A DNA stretch of 27,395 nucleotides from JBEKTY01 sp049515555 (GCA_049515555.1 JBEKTY010000108.1:1-27395), one strand, 5' to 3'; positions 20,403 through 27,395 are shown, counted from the first letter of the stretch. Program-made: numbers and translations. Notes: generated from the sequence alone by a model not told the origin.

Positions 20403-22775
20403 ATGAACGAGAATCTGAAAACGGCCCTTTTCGCAGGGGCCGCCCTGCTGATCGCCGGCGTCGCCTGGCTGGCCGGGCCCTCGCACCAGAGGCCCACGCC
20501 GACGGGCGAGGAAGCGCGCGGCAAGCCCATGTTCGGCGAGGCGCTGGACGACCCCTTGCTCGTTACGCGGCTGGAAATCATGCGTTTCGACGACGCCAGC
20601 CGCAAGTGCCTGCCCTTCGAGGTGGCCCAGGTGAAGGGCCGGCGGACGGCCCCCGCCGCGGACCCCAAACAGAAGTCGCCGCCGCCGGCCGCCGGCGAGA
20701 TCCGCTGGTCGATCCCCTCGCACAGCGATTATCCGGCCGACGCCAAGGAGCACCTGGCCCAGGCCGTCAACTGCCTGGGCGGACTGACCATCCTGGGCGT
20801 CGCCCCCGGTCTGGGCGATGAGGCCAACGAACTGGACCAGAACACGATCCGCAAGCTCCACAACCAGTACGGCGTGGTCGATCCCGATCCCGAAAGCGTC
20901 AAGTCCTCCGACGACGGCGTGGGGATGCGCGTCACCATGAAAGACCAGGAAGGCAAGACCCTGGCCTCGCTGGTCATCGGCAAGGCGGTGCCCGACCAGT
21001 CCAACCTGCACTACGTCCGCTACACGGGCAAGGACCCCGTGTACATCGTCGATATCGACACCTCCAAGCTCTCCACCAAGTTCGAAGACTGGATCGAGAA
21101 GAACCTGCTGAAGCTCAACACCATGGACCTGAAGCAGGTGCAGATCCAGGACTACTCGATCGACCTGACCGACGAGGGAGCGGCCGTGAAGAACAAGGGG
21201 CAGATGACCCTCGACTACGCCGGCAGCGGCGATGCGGCCTGGAAGCTGGGCGAGGACCTGGCCTTCGAGAAGGACAAGCTGGTGCCCCGCAAGATGGCCG
21301 CCGACGAGGAGCTCGACAGCAAGAAGCTGGACGACCTGAAATTCGCCCTGGACGACCTGAAGATCGTCGACGTCAACCGCAAGCCCGGCCAGGTGCCCCC
21401 CGACCTGCGGATCAAGACGGTCAAGGACCTCCAGGTGCTCCAGTCGCTTCAGGAGCGGGGATTCTACGCCGTCCAGGACCCGGACGGAGTGAAAGGCCAT
21501 TTCCAATTGGTCTCCAACAAGGGCGAGATCCGCTTGCAGATGAATGACGGCGTGCGCTATGTCCTGCGCTTCGGCGAAGTCACCGGCGAGTCGAGCCAGG
21601 CCGCCGACAAGACCAAGGACAAGGCCGCCGACAAGGCGAAAGACAAGGAAAGCGACAAGGAAAAGGCCCCCGGCAAGGGCAAGACCGAAGGCAAGGACGA
21701 GGGCAAAGACAAGAAAGCTGACAAGAAGGACGAGAAGAAGGACGAGCCCGCCCCCGGCATGAACCGCTATTTGTTCCTCATGACCGAGTTCAACCCCCAG
21801 GCCGTCGCCAAGCCGGTGTTCGAGGCGCTGCCCAAAGAGGAGCCCGAGAAGAAACCCGCCGACAAGAAGGCCGAGGACAAGAAGGCTGACGACAAGAAAG
21901 CCGACGATCAGAAATCCGCCGATAAGAAAACTGAGGATAAGAAGGCTGACGACAAGAAAGCCGAGGATAAGAAGGCCGGCGACACGCAGCCCGCAGTCAA
22001 GGCGCCCGACGCCGGCAAGGACCAGGGAAACAAGGACGATTCCAAGAAGGACGAGCCCAAGAAGGCCGCCGCCAAGGACGCCGGCGCCAAGGGCGACGAA
22101 GGCCAGAAAGGCGCACCCAAGACCGAGGAACCCAAGAAAGACGAGCCCAAGAAGGACGTCGCCGGCAAGGAGGAGCAGAAGAAGGAAGCCGCCCCGAGCG
22201 GCGAAGCTAAGAAGGACGAGCCCAAGATAGACGGGCCCAAAAAGGACGAAGTCAAGAAGGAAGAGCCCAAGAGCGAAGAGGGTAAGAAAGAGGAGCCCAA
22301 GAAGGAAGAGCCCAAGAAAGACGAAGTCAAGAAAGAGGAGCCCAAGACGGCGGAGCCCAAGACTACAGAGCCCAAGACGGCGGAGCCCAAGAAAGACGAC
22401 ATCAAGAAAGACGAGAAAAAACCCGATCTGAAGGCCGAGCGCGAGCGGATCGAGAAAGACAACAAGCGCAAGCAGGACGAGTATGACGAGAAGCTTGCCG
22501 CCGGCAAGAAACACGTCAAAGAGCTCAACGACCGCTTCGCCGACTGGTACTACGTCATTTCCGACGACGTGTACCGCAAGATCCACCTCGGCCGCGAGCA
22601 GATCGTCAAGAAGAAGGAAGCTCCGAAGGACAAAGACAAGGATAAGGGCAAGGACTCCGCCGCTCACGAGCACGATCATGAGCACGAGCACGACTCGGGC
22701 ACAGCGGAGAAGCCCGGCCCGATCGGCACCTTGGAGAAGGCCAAAGAAGACGCGCCCGGCAGCGAGAAGAAATGA
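20403..22775 (+). CDS. DUF4340 protein with a long Lys/Glu/Asp insertion
   Basis: A 790-residue envelope protein with one N-terminal membrane helix (residues 7-25, TALFAGAALLIAGVAWLAG). DUF4340-type repeats follow: WSIPSHSDYPADAKEHLAQA, then GVVDPDPESVKSSDDG, LASLVIGKAV, YVRYTGKDPVYIVDI and FEDWIEKNLL. The conserved RYLFLMTEFNP strand (about 454) and the conserved end (about 703-735, FADWYYVISDDVYRKIHLGR) are pushed apart by about 200 residues of KKADDKK, KKDEPKK and KKEEPKK repeats (about 478-680). A smaller Lys/Asp run comes before it (about 400-445). The tail carries HEHDHEHEHD near residue 757. The ATG at 20403 follows CCGGGAG at a good distance; an earlier in-frame start would read through the hairpin repeat. 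DUF4340 proteins usually sit beside GldG, as here, and are thought to work with it. Confidence 0.85.
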   Translation: MNENLKTALFAGAALLIAGVAWLAGPSHQRPTPTGEEARGKPMFGEALDDPLLVTRLEIMRFDDASRKCLPFEVAQVKGRRTAPAADPKQKSPPPAAGEIRWSIPSHSDYPADAKEHLAQAVNCLGGLTILGVAPGLGDEANELDQNTIRKLHNQYGVVDPDPESVKSSDDGVGMRVTMKDQEGKTLASLVIGKAVPDQSNLHYVRYTGKDPVYIVDIDTSKLSTKFEDWIEKNLLKLNTMDLKQVQIQDYSIDLTDEGAAVKNKGQMTLDYAGSGDAAWKLGEDLAFEKDKLVPRKMAADEELDSKKLDDLKFALDDLKIVDVNRKPGQVPPDLRIKTVKDLQVLQSLQERGFYAVQDPDGVKGHFQLVSNKGEIRLQMNDGVRYVLRFGEVTGESSQAADKTKDKAADKAKDKESDKEKAPGKGKTEGKDEGKDKKADKKDEKKDEPAPGMNRYLFLMTEFNPQAVAKPVFEALPKEEPEKKPADKKAEDKKADDKKADDQKSADKKTEDKKADDKKAEDKKAGDTQPAVKAPDAGKDQGNKDDSKKDEPKKAAAKDAGAKGDEGQKGAPKTEEPKKDEPKKDVAGKEEQKKEAAPSGEAKKDEPKIDGPKKDEVKKEEPKSEEGKKEEPKKEEPKKDEVKKEEPKTAEPKTTEPKTAEPKKDDIKKDEKKPDLKAERERIEKDNKRKQDEYDEKLAAGKKHVKELNDRFADWYYVISDDVYRKIHLGREQIVKKKEAPKDKDKDKGKDSAAHEHDHEHEHDSGTAEKPGPIGTLEKAKEDAPGSEKK

Positions 22776-22781
22776 CGCCCG

Positions 22782-22817
22782 GTCCCCTCTCCCTCCGGGA
22801 GAGGGTTAGGGTGAGGG
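22782..22817. repeat. CCCTCACCC-type repeat, copy 2 (inverted)
   Basis: The reverse complement of the copy at 8978-9013, beginning seven bases after the DUF4340 stop. With copy 3 it brackets the 107-bp repeat copy B. Confidence 0.8.
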
Positions 22818-22845
22818 CGGTCGGCGAGTAGCGCCTTGCCTCCGT

Positions 22846-22951
22846 GTTGTGGCCGGTCTCTGACCGAGCCACGCCGCCGACCGACGGTCTCCCATGCCCC
22901 GGAGAGCTTCGATCCACACCGCGGCGGGGTCGGGAGACCCGCGCCGAACTT
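22846..22951. repeat. 107-bp structured dispersed repeat, copy B
   Basis: Same ends as copy A (GTTGTGGCCGGTCTC at the start, GGAGACCCGCGCCGAACTT at the end) with a diverged middle. It lies between the convergent DUF4340 and pyrophosphorylase genes. Confidence 0.85.
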
Positions 22952-22957
22952 GGCCTG

Positions 22958-22993
22958 CCCTCACCCTGGCCCTCTCCCGGAGGGAGAGGGGAC
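22958..22993. repeat. CCCTCACCC-type repeat, copy 3
   Basis: CCCTCACCCTGGCCCTCTCC followed by CGGAGGGAGAGGGGAC. It ends seven bases before the TAG of the minus-strand pyrophosphorylase gene and is in inverted orientation to copy 2. Confidence 0.8.
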
Positions 22994-23000
22994 CGGCATA

Positions 23001-24521
23001 CTACCCGGCCCAATCGGGTCCCAGGTAGGTGGGCGTGCTGATTCGCAGCCCGGGGCGGACCTTTGTCGCCAGTTCCTCGGCGTCCAGGGCCGCCAGCGGG
23101 TTGATCTCGACCGCCACGTCGTCGGCTACCTCGGCCCCGGCCGCGCGGAGCCACTGGCGGTGCACGGCGGACATCTGCTCCTGCACCGACTGCGGCGTAT
23201 CCTCGGCCGCCCCGGGGGCGTTCTTCAGCGGCCCGAAGGCCCGGGCCGGGGCCACCTCCACCACGATTGCATTGTGGGCCAAAGGCATGAGGTCGAAGAT
23301 GAACCGCTCGAACTTCAGGGCGTTGGGCTCGGCCGGCACAACCCGCCGCCCGGCGCCATCCACGCAGGCCACCTTCTTCCGGGCGTAGTGGAACGGCAGG
23401 GCGTCGGCCTGCTCCGCCACGCGCTCCAGAAAACCCAGCTCGAACACGTGGACGGCGATGCTGCCCGCCCAGACGGCCAGCCCGCCCTCCGGCGTGCGCC
23501 GCCGGGCCACGTCCTCCGGCAGGTCGCTGTATTCGATGACCATCAGCCGGCCATCGACCTCGACCACGTTGCCCACCCGCTCCAGCGGATCGCGCTTGGC
23601 GATAACCTGGGTGGTCATCTCCGAGCGGCAGAGGAGATGGTAGCCGATGTATTCAGGGCCGCAGATTTCGACCAGCGGATTATCAACCTGGAAGTAGAAC
23701 AGCTCGCGGATGCCGCGGCGGCGGGCGTCGGCCATGGCACCGCTGGCGGCGAAGGCGGCGAGCATGCCGCCGTGCCCACCCGGGCTGCTGGCCAGCCGGC
23801 CCGGCGATTCCAAGAGCAGTTTTCCGCTGGCCGCCTCGATGGCCGGCATGGTCCCCTGGCAGAAGACCACCAGGTCCGTGACGGCCAGTCCGAACCGCTC
23901 GTGCCGGGCGAGGAATTCCAGCGTCTCGGCATGCGTGGCCGGGCTGGTCATCAGGTACAGCGGCACATGCGTCTTGTGCCGCCGGGCCGTGGCCAGGATC
24001 TTCTCGATGTGGATCTGGAACAACGTCCGGCCGGACAGGGGGCCGATCGGGTACATCCCCTTGGGATGGTGGAAGCCCAGGCGGGTGCCCTGCCCGCCCG
24101 CTACCAGAATGGCGCCCACCTGGCCGGCGTCGAGGGCTTGGCGGCCGCGGGCCAGGGCCTCGGCCCGCGTGCAGGAAAAAGGGGTCAGAACTAATTTTCT
24201 GGAGGCGTGCTCCGGGGGAAAAGGGGTCGGGAGTCTTTTGCCGGAACGACCCGGAAGGCGATTCGCATAAAAGACTCCCGACCCCTTTTCCTTCTTCCCT
24301 GCGAGGCGGAAGGCAGGCGGCGGCCCGGCCCGCTCCGCCAATTGCCGAATGCCCGCCTCCTCGCCGCGGTGCTCGTATAGCCGCCGGATGAGGGCCAGAT
24401 CGAGCTGCCGGATGGCGCGCGAGAGCGATTCACGCCCCGCGGCGTCCAACTGCTCCCAGAACGCCAGCACCTGCTCCTGCCCAAAGGGGGCCAGAAGCGC
24501 CACAAGCTCGTCTTTGAGCAT
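23001..24521 (-). CDS. UDP-sugar pyrophosphorylase, UDPGP family (UAP/AGX-like)
   Basis: A 506-residue nucleotidyltransferase making a UDP-sugar from UTP and a sugar 1-phosphate, probably UDP-N-acetylglucosamine or UDP-glucose for envelope glycans. The nucleotide-binding loop is VAGGQGTRLGFHHPKGMYP (residues 140-158). Other family features include QGTMPAIEAASGKLLLESPG, the GGHGG turn, FYFQVDNPLVEICGPEYIG and VGNVVEVDGRLMVIEYSDLP. The last group resembles eukaryotic UAP1 more than bacterial GalU. The ATG at 24521 overlaps the stop of the preceding small gene (TAATG). Residues about 75-117 come from an inserted palindromic repeat (KKEKGSGVFYANRLPGR and so on) lying between the N-terminal helical domain and the catalytic domain, in frame. 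The exact sugar is uncertain. Confidence 0.85.
   Translation of the reverse strand: MLKDELVALLAPFGQEQVLAFWEQLDAAGRESLSRAIRQLDLALIRRLYEHRGEEAGIRQLAERAGPPPAFRLAGKKEKGSGVFYANRLPGRSGKRLPTPFPPEHASRKLVLTPFSCTRAEALARGRQALDAGQVGAILVAGGQGTRLGFHHPKGMYPIGPLSGRTLFQIHIEKILATARRHKTHVPLYLMTSPATHAETLEFLARHERFGLAVTDLVVFCQGTMPAIEAASGKLLLESPGRLASSPGGHGGMLAAFAASGAMADARRRGIRELFYFQVDNPLVEICGPEYIGYHLLCRSEMTTQVIAKRDPLERVGNVVEVDGRLMVIEYSDLPEDVARRRTPEGGLAVWAGSIAVHVFELGFLERVAEQADALPFHYARKKVACVDGAGRRVVPAEPNALKFERFIFDLMPLAHNAIVVEVAPARAFGPLKNAPGAAEDTPQSVQEQMSAVHRQWLRAAGAEVADDVAVEINPLAALDAEELATKVRPGLRISTPTYLGPDWAG
24171..24299. repeat. REP cluster inserted in frame in the pyrophosphorylase gene
   Basis: A perfect 22-bp inverted repeat (24218-24239, GAAAAGGGGTCGGGAGTCTT..., with 24269-24290) surrounds a 29-nt centre. 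Beside it lies a related half unit, AAAAAGGGGTCAGAAC (24175 onward). The 129-bp block is a multiple of three and has no stop in the gene's frame. Confidence 0.8.
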
Positions 24522-24844
24522 TACCAACCCATGACCATGTTCGACTCGATCGCCTTGCGGGCCCGCTCCAGGTCGGTTCCTGTGTTCTGCATGTACAGGC
24601 GGATGGCGTGAATCTTGTCGCCTTCGGCCTTGGCCAGGCAGTCGCGGGCGGTGGCACAAGGATCGGTATTGCCCGTGATGCCCAGGGCCGATTTCGAGAT
24701 CACCCACGTATCGCGGGGACGCTTCGTCATGCGGATGAGCCGCTCCTTGGGATAATTCGCCTGGACCACCCCGGTGGCGGCTTGCTCATCTTCGGCCCAG
24801 GTGATGATAATGTGTGACGCGGTTTCGATTTCGAACAACGGCAT
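24521..24844 (-). CDS. Conserved-looking small protein of unknown function
   Basis: A 107-residue soluble protein that I do not recognise. It opens with MPLFEIETASHIIITWAEDE and contains ANYPKERLIRMTKRPRDTWVISKSALGI, then DPCATARDCLAKAEGDKIHAIRLYMQNTG and ERARKAIESNMVMGW. It has no signal peptide or membrane segment and two cysteines (DPCATARDC). The pattern of strands followed by helices suggests a compact alpha/beta domain. Coding character is strong. It is translationally coupled to the pyrophosphorylase by a TAATG overlap, and a good promoter lies upstream on this strand, so the two make an operon. A role connected with nucleotide-sugar supply is a guess from position only. Confidence 0.75.
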   Translation of the reverse strand: MPLFEIETASHIIITWAEDEQAATGVVQANYPKERLIRMTKRPRDTWVISKSALGITGNTDPCATARDCLAKAEGDKIHAIRLYMQNTGTDLERARKAIESNMVMGW

Positions 24845-24916
24845 GTTTCAACCCGCGCCCGCCGGTGGCGGACGGCCTTCCAAAAGCTGAGGAAAAGACC
24901 CGTTACCGAAACCCGC

Positions 24917-24946
24917 ATTATACCGCAGACCTGCACCAGGCTGCAA
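24917..24946 (-). promoter_or_regulatory. Promoter of the small protein-pyrophosphorylase operon
   Basis: On the minus strand: TTGCAG (24946-24941), an 18-bp spacer, TATAAT (24922-24917). The predicted start is about 24910, with a leader of about 66 nt. The site lies within the 5' region of the divergent WaaP-like kinase gene. Confidence 0.55.
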
Positions 24947-24988
24947 ACGGCTGCCGGCACGGCCTACGGCGTCGGCGAGCTGGCGGCA

Positions 24989-25768
24989 GTGGAACTCCGC
25001 CGGCTGGCCGACCGCCCGGACGAACTCCTCTGGCGGTACCTGGCTTACCCCGTGAAAATCGGCCACAGCAGCCTGATCGTGGTCGCCGAGCTGCCGCTTT
25101 CGGGCGGGCCGATCCGGGTGGTCTACAAGCAGTATCGGCCCCGGAACTGGTGGAAGGCTCTGTGGGGAGCGTTCCGGCGGAGTCGGGCCCTGGAGGGCTG
25201 GCGGCTGGCCCGGGCCCTGCTGGAGCGGAACGTGGCCACGGCCCGACCGATCGCCGCCTGTCAGCCCCGCCCCTGGCCGTCGCGGGGCACCAGTTACCTG
25301 GCCACGGCCTGGATCGAGGGGGCCGAGAACCTGCACCGCTTCGGCTGGCGGCTGGCCGCCTTGAGCCCCGATCGGCGGCTGCGGTCGGCCGCCCGTTGCG
25401 CCGAGAGCCTCGGGCGGCTCGTCGGCCGGATGCACGCCGCGGGCATCGCCAACCGCGATCTGAAGGGCGTGAACCTGCTGGTCGTTCAGCACGGCGACGA
25501 CCTCCAGACCTACCTCGTCGATCTGGACGGCGTCCGGCTCACCCGGGGGCTGAGGCCACAAGAGCGGGCCGCCAACCTGGCCCGCCTGGCCGTCTCGGTG
25601 CAGGCCCATCCCTGGGTCAGCCGCAGCGTCTGCCGCCGTTTTTTGCGGGCCTACGCGGCCCAGTTCGCGCCGCAAACGGTGGCCTGGAAGCCGCTCTGGC
25701 GGGCAGTGGCCGCCCGGGCCCGCGCTATCGTCCGCCGCAAACGCCGCCGCGGCCAGCCCATCCTGTGA
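24989..25768 (+). CDS. Lipopolysaccharide kinase (Kdo/WaaP) family protein
   Basis: A 259-residue protein of the small kinase group that phosphorylates lipopolysaccharide core sugars. Motifs seen: the ATP-binding Lys47 in VVYKQYRP, the catalytic loop HAAGIANRDLKGVNLLV (Asp157, Asn162), and the metal-binding VDLDGVRL (Asp178). A basic tail (RRKRRRGQ) may associate with the inner membrane. Length is close to that of WaaP and KdkA. The start is uncertain. The frame stays open upstream to 24818 and reads plausibly from about 24941 (LQTAAGTAYGVGELAAVE), but it has no ATG, GTG or TTG before the GTG at 24989, and no clear Shine-Dalgarno site precedes it. A rare start codon is possible. The neighbouring pyrophosphorylase also fits envelope glycan work. 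Confidence 0.82.
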   Translation: MELRRLADRPDELLWRYLAYPVKIGHSSLIVVAELPLSGGPIRVVYKQYRPRNWWKALWGAFRRSRALEGWRLARALLERNVATARPIAACQPRPWPSRGTSYLATAWIEGAENLHRFGWRLAALSPDRRLRSAARCAESLGRLVGRMHAAGIANRDLKGVNLLVVQHGDDLQTYLVDLDGVRLTRGLRPQERAANLARLAVSVQAHPWVSRSVCRRFLRAYAAQFAPQTVAWKPLWRAVAARARAIVRRKRRRGQPIL

Positions 25769-25947
25769 CGTCCGCTCCCGTCGGGTGCCACTGCTGGCTC
25801 GTCCAGCAGTGCTTCCTACACCCGAGTTCGGCGCGGGGCTCCCGACCCCGCCGCGGCGGGGACCGAAGGTCTCCGGCGCTCGGGAGACCTTCGGTCGACG
25901 GGCGTGGCTCGGTCGGAGACCGGCCACAACGGACCGGCCGTGAACCG
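25769..25947. other. Convergent spacer with two hairpin-forming repeats
   Basis: Between the kinase (+) and the diguanylate cyclase (-). It contains a perfect 9-bp stem (CACTGCTGG at 25789-25797, CCAGCAGTG at 25803-25811, 5-nt loop) and then the 107-bp repeat copy C. No T-rich terminator is present. Confidence 0.7.
25825..25930. repeat. 107-bp structured dispersed repeat, copy C (inverted)
   Basis: The reverse complement matches copies A and B, with the same GTTGTGGCCGGTCTCCGACC end. The middle of this copy has an almost perfect inner hairpin (GACCGAAGGTCTCC with GGAGACCTTCGGTC). Confidence 0.85.
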
Positions 25948-26850
25948 TCACTCGATTTCCAGCGGGGCACCGATCTGCACCGGCTCGATTACTTCGCCGT
26001 TATGCTGGAAGACGCAATTCCGGCCCATGGTCTTGGCCTCGTATAGGGCCCGGTCGGCCCGCGCCAGCAGCGAATCCTGGGTGTCGCCGTCCAGGGCTTC
26101 GGCCACGCCGCAACTGACGCTGATCGGCATCTGCTTCTCGATCTGCATCCGCAAGCGTTCGGCGAACATGCTCCCCCCGGCCAGCGCCGTCTCGGGCATG
26201 ATCACCACGAACTCTTCGCCGCCGTAGCGGGCCACCATGTCCGTCTCGCGCACCGATTCGTCCAGCAGCCGGGCCAGCTTCTGCAACACGCTGTCGCCGA
26301 ACAGGTGCCCCTGCTGGTCGTTGATGCGCTTGAAATGGTCGATGTCGAACATGGCCAGCGAGAAATGCGCGTTGTAGCGGTTCATGAGGGCGAACTGGCC
26401 GGTCAGGGTGTCGTCCAAGCCGCGGCGGTTGTTGACGAGGGTCAAGGGGTCGGTTCGCACCTCGGTGAAGGCCATGAGATTTGCGCTCTGCTGGCGGATT
26501 TCTTCGTGGGCGCTGGAGATCTGGGCCGCCAGCCGCAAGGTGGGACGGAGGATTTCCTCCGCCTCGCGGCAGAGTTCTTTCCAGGCCCCCTCCTGGACAT
26601 TGTCCCCCAGCTTGCCGACCCGATCCCGAAATTTACTTACGCTGGCGTGATGCTCGGACAACCCCTTGCGAAGCTCCCAGGCGATCTTCTCCAGCTCGGC
26701 GGCCACCGTCTGCGCGCGGCGAAATTCACGCCGCGAGCGTGCGCTCAGCTCCGACGAGTCGCCCCTCGTGCGCCGGCCAAACAGATAACCTACCGTGGCG
26801 ACCACCGCCAAGGCCAATGGAAGAGGAATGGAAATCGACCAAAGAGACAT
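25948..26850 (-). CDS. Membrane-anchored diguanylate cyclase (GGDEF)
   Basis: A 300-residue enzyme that makes cyclic di-GMP from two GTP. One membrane helix (about residues 5-24, SISIPLPLALAVVATVGYLF) is followed by a cytoplasmic helical signalling region (30-130, RRAQTVAAELEKIAWEL) with no recognisable sensor domain. The GGDEF domain occupies 130-285: DPLTLVNNRRGLD, FDIDHFKRIND (168-178) and the active-site GGEEF (210-214). An inhibitory-site RxxD (RETD, 201-204) lies exactly five residues before GGEEF, so product inhibition is expected. The ATG at 26850 is chosen because it opens directly into the membrane helix; an in-frame upstream start at 26949 adds a low-quality extension. No effector or phosphodiesterase is nearby. 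Confidence 0.92.
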   Translation of the reverse strand: MSLWSISIPLPLALAVVATVGYLFGRRTRGDSSELSARSRREFRRAQTVAAELEKIAWELRKGLSEHHASVSKFRDRVGKLGDNVQEGAWKELCREAEEILRPTLRLAAQISSAHEEIRQQSANLMAFTEVRTDPLTLVNNRRGLDDTLTGQFALMNRYNAHFSLAMFDIDHFKRINDQQGHLFGDSVLQKLARLLDESVRETDMVARYGGEEFVVIMPETALAGGSMFAERLRMQIEKQMPISVSCGVAEALDGDTQDSLLARADRALYEAKTMGRNCVFQHNGEVIEPVQIGAPLEIE

Positions 26851-27395
26851 AGGATTGCCTGCTGTTGGGAAAGGGTCTCGAACCTGACGGCGCACGTCGG
26901 CCGCCGGGACGCTCCCGCGTGCCGACGCAGGCCGAGCCTGCCCGGGCAAACCGGCTCGCGGGGCTTCGCTTCCGCCCTATGAAGTCTAGGTCAAGAACCG
27001 CCCCGGCCGCGCCCCCGCCACGATATTTTCGCTGGCCTGCCGGAAGGAGGCCGGCCAATCTCCCCTCTCCCTCTGTGGGTAGTGGCCCGACCAATCTCAC
27101 CCCTCCCTCTGTGAGAGGGGCAGGAGTGAGGGCACGAGGAAGTCGCACAACCAAGGCAAGGCATTCTCGCGGCAGACGGCCCTAACCCCAATACCGTTGA
27201 AATAGCCGTAAAATGTTTACGGACAACACATTACGAAATTGCATCGGCTCTGTGTGCGATCGTTGCAGCATCAAGCCCGATTCATCGGGCTTTCCGCCTA
27301 AGGCGGTACTAGGCCCGGCGTTTACGCCGGGTCGAAGGAGTGCCATCCTATCCATTTTGTCAGCCCGGTTCACCGGGCTCCTGTTGCTGGCGCTG
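26851..27395. other. Gene-free repeat region at the right end
   Basis: 545 bp without a convincing gene. A degenerate CCCTCACC/CCCTCTCCC-type repeat block lies at about 27058-27137, where CCCCTCTCCCTCTGTG and CCCCTCCCTCTGTGAGAGGGG are visible. Four short hairpins follow at 27273-27379. A minus-strand open frame here is made of hairpin sequence and is not called. No clear promoter for the diguanylate cyclase was found. Confidence 0.6.
27273..27379. repeat. Array of four short hairpins
   Basis: Hairpins at 27273-27292 (AAGCCCGATTCATCGGGCTT), 27294-27306 (CCGCCTAAGGCGG), 27314-27331 (CCCGGCGTTTACGCCGGG) and 27362-27379 (AGCCCGGTTCACCGGGCT). The first and last share the same loop and differ by a compensated base pair. 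The array may continue past the window edge. Confidence 0.75.

Noticed and set aside
16451..20668. A 1405-codon open frame on the minus strand opposite the ABC operon
   Set aside because: The real genes on the plus strand have complete family motifs. In GC-rich codon usage the antisense frame lacks stop codons by default. The antisense product has no recognisable domain and is compositionally biased.
20238..22691. An 817-codon hydrophobic open frame opposite the DUF4340 gene
   Set aside because: Its Leu/Phe/Val runs are just the reverse complement of the AAG/GAG/GAC codons of the Lys/Glu/Asp repeats; it has no independent start context or family.
26851..26949. 33-residue N-terminal extension of the diguanylate cyclase
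   Set aside because: The extension is Pro/Arg/Ala-rich and precedes the membrane helix; the ATG at 26850 opens directly into the helix.
27182..27373. A 63-codon minus-strand frame at the right end
   Set aside because: It consists of the hairpin repeats and has no gene-like composition or family.

Overview
The window looks like a chromosomal segment of a planctomycete, probably from the Pirellulales and relatives. The reasons are the gene repertoire and the noncoding DNA. The genes include a PEP-CTERM surface protein with autotransporter-type beta repeats, a Uma2 nuclease-like protein, a 'DWPGWRG' PQQ-propeller protein, a Gld-like ABC cluster with a DUF4340 protein, and a DUF4175-type protein with a giant Gln/Ser/Gly tract. 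GC content is high, Shine-Dalgarno sites are weak, and the intergenic DNA is packed with small palindromic repeats. No rRNA, tRNA, CRISPR array or insertion sequence was seen. The phylum call is an inference.

Layout. 1-681: gene-free, somewhat AT-richer leader with a strong promoter for the PEP-CTERM gene (682-2496). 2828-3382: Uma2 protein. 3460-5222: compact type II restriction-modification pair, with the methyltransferase on + and the PD-(D/E)XK nuclease on -, overlapping tail to tail by 28 bp. 5254-7320 (-): unusually large FucP-family sugar symporter. 7321-7767: repeat-rich divergent spacer. 7768-8076: PHA-system small protein. 8265-8839 (-): PemK/MazF toxin with a ribbon-helix-helix antitoxin. 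9034-13146: DUF4175-like membrane protein. 13299-14921: L-aspartate oxidase. 15003-16295: secreted PQQ-type propeller. 16625-22775: ABC ATPase, permease-GldG fusion and DUF4340 protein. 23001-24844 (-): UAP/UDPGP-type nucleotide-sugar pyrophosphorylase behind a small unknown protein. 24989-25768: Kdo/WaaP-type kinase. 25948-26850 (-): membrane diguanylate cyclase. 26851-27395: repeats and hairpins only.

How the genes work together. The ATPase, permease/GldG fusion and DUF4340 protein probably form one envelope ABC machine. The pyrophosphorylase and the WaaP-like kinase fit envelope glycan synthesis. The methyltransferase and nuclease form one R-M unit, and the antitoxin-toxin pair is a classic translationally coupled operon. 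The methyltransferase and the antitoxin share the same promoter geometry: a near-consensus sigma-70 promoter whose predicted start site is the A of the ATG, implying leaderless mRNAs.

The most interesting material is repeat biology. A ~107-bp structured element lies in each of the three convergent gene junctions that have any spacer. Two palindromic repeat families are inserted in frame inside coding genes (the pyrophosphorylase and the DUF4175-like gene). A 34-bp-arm hairpin supplies the end and stop codon of the DUF4175-like gene.
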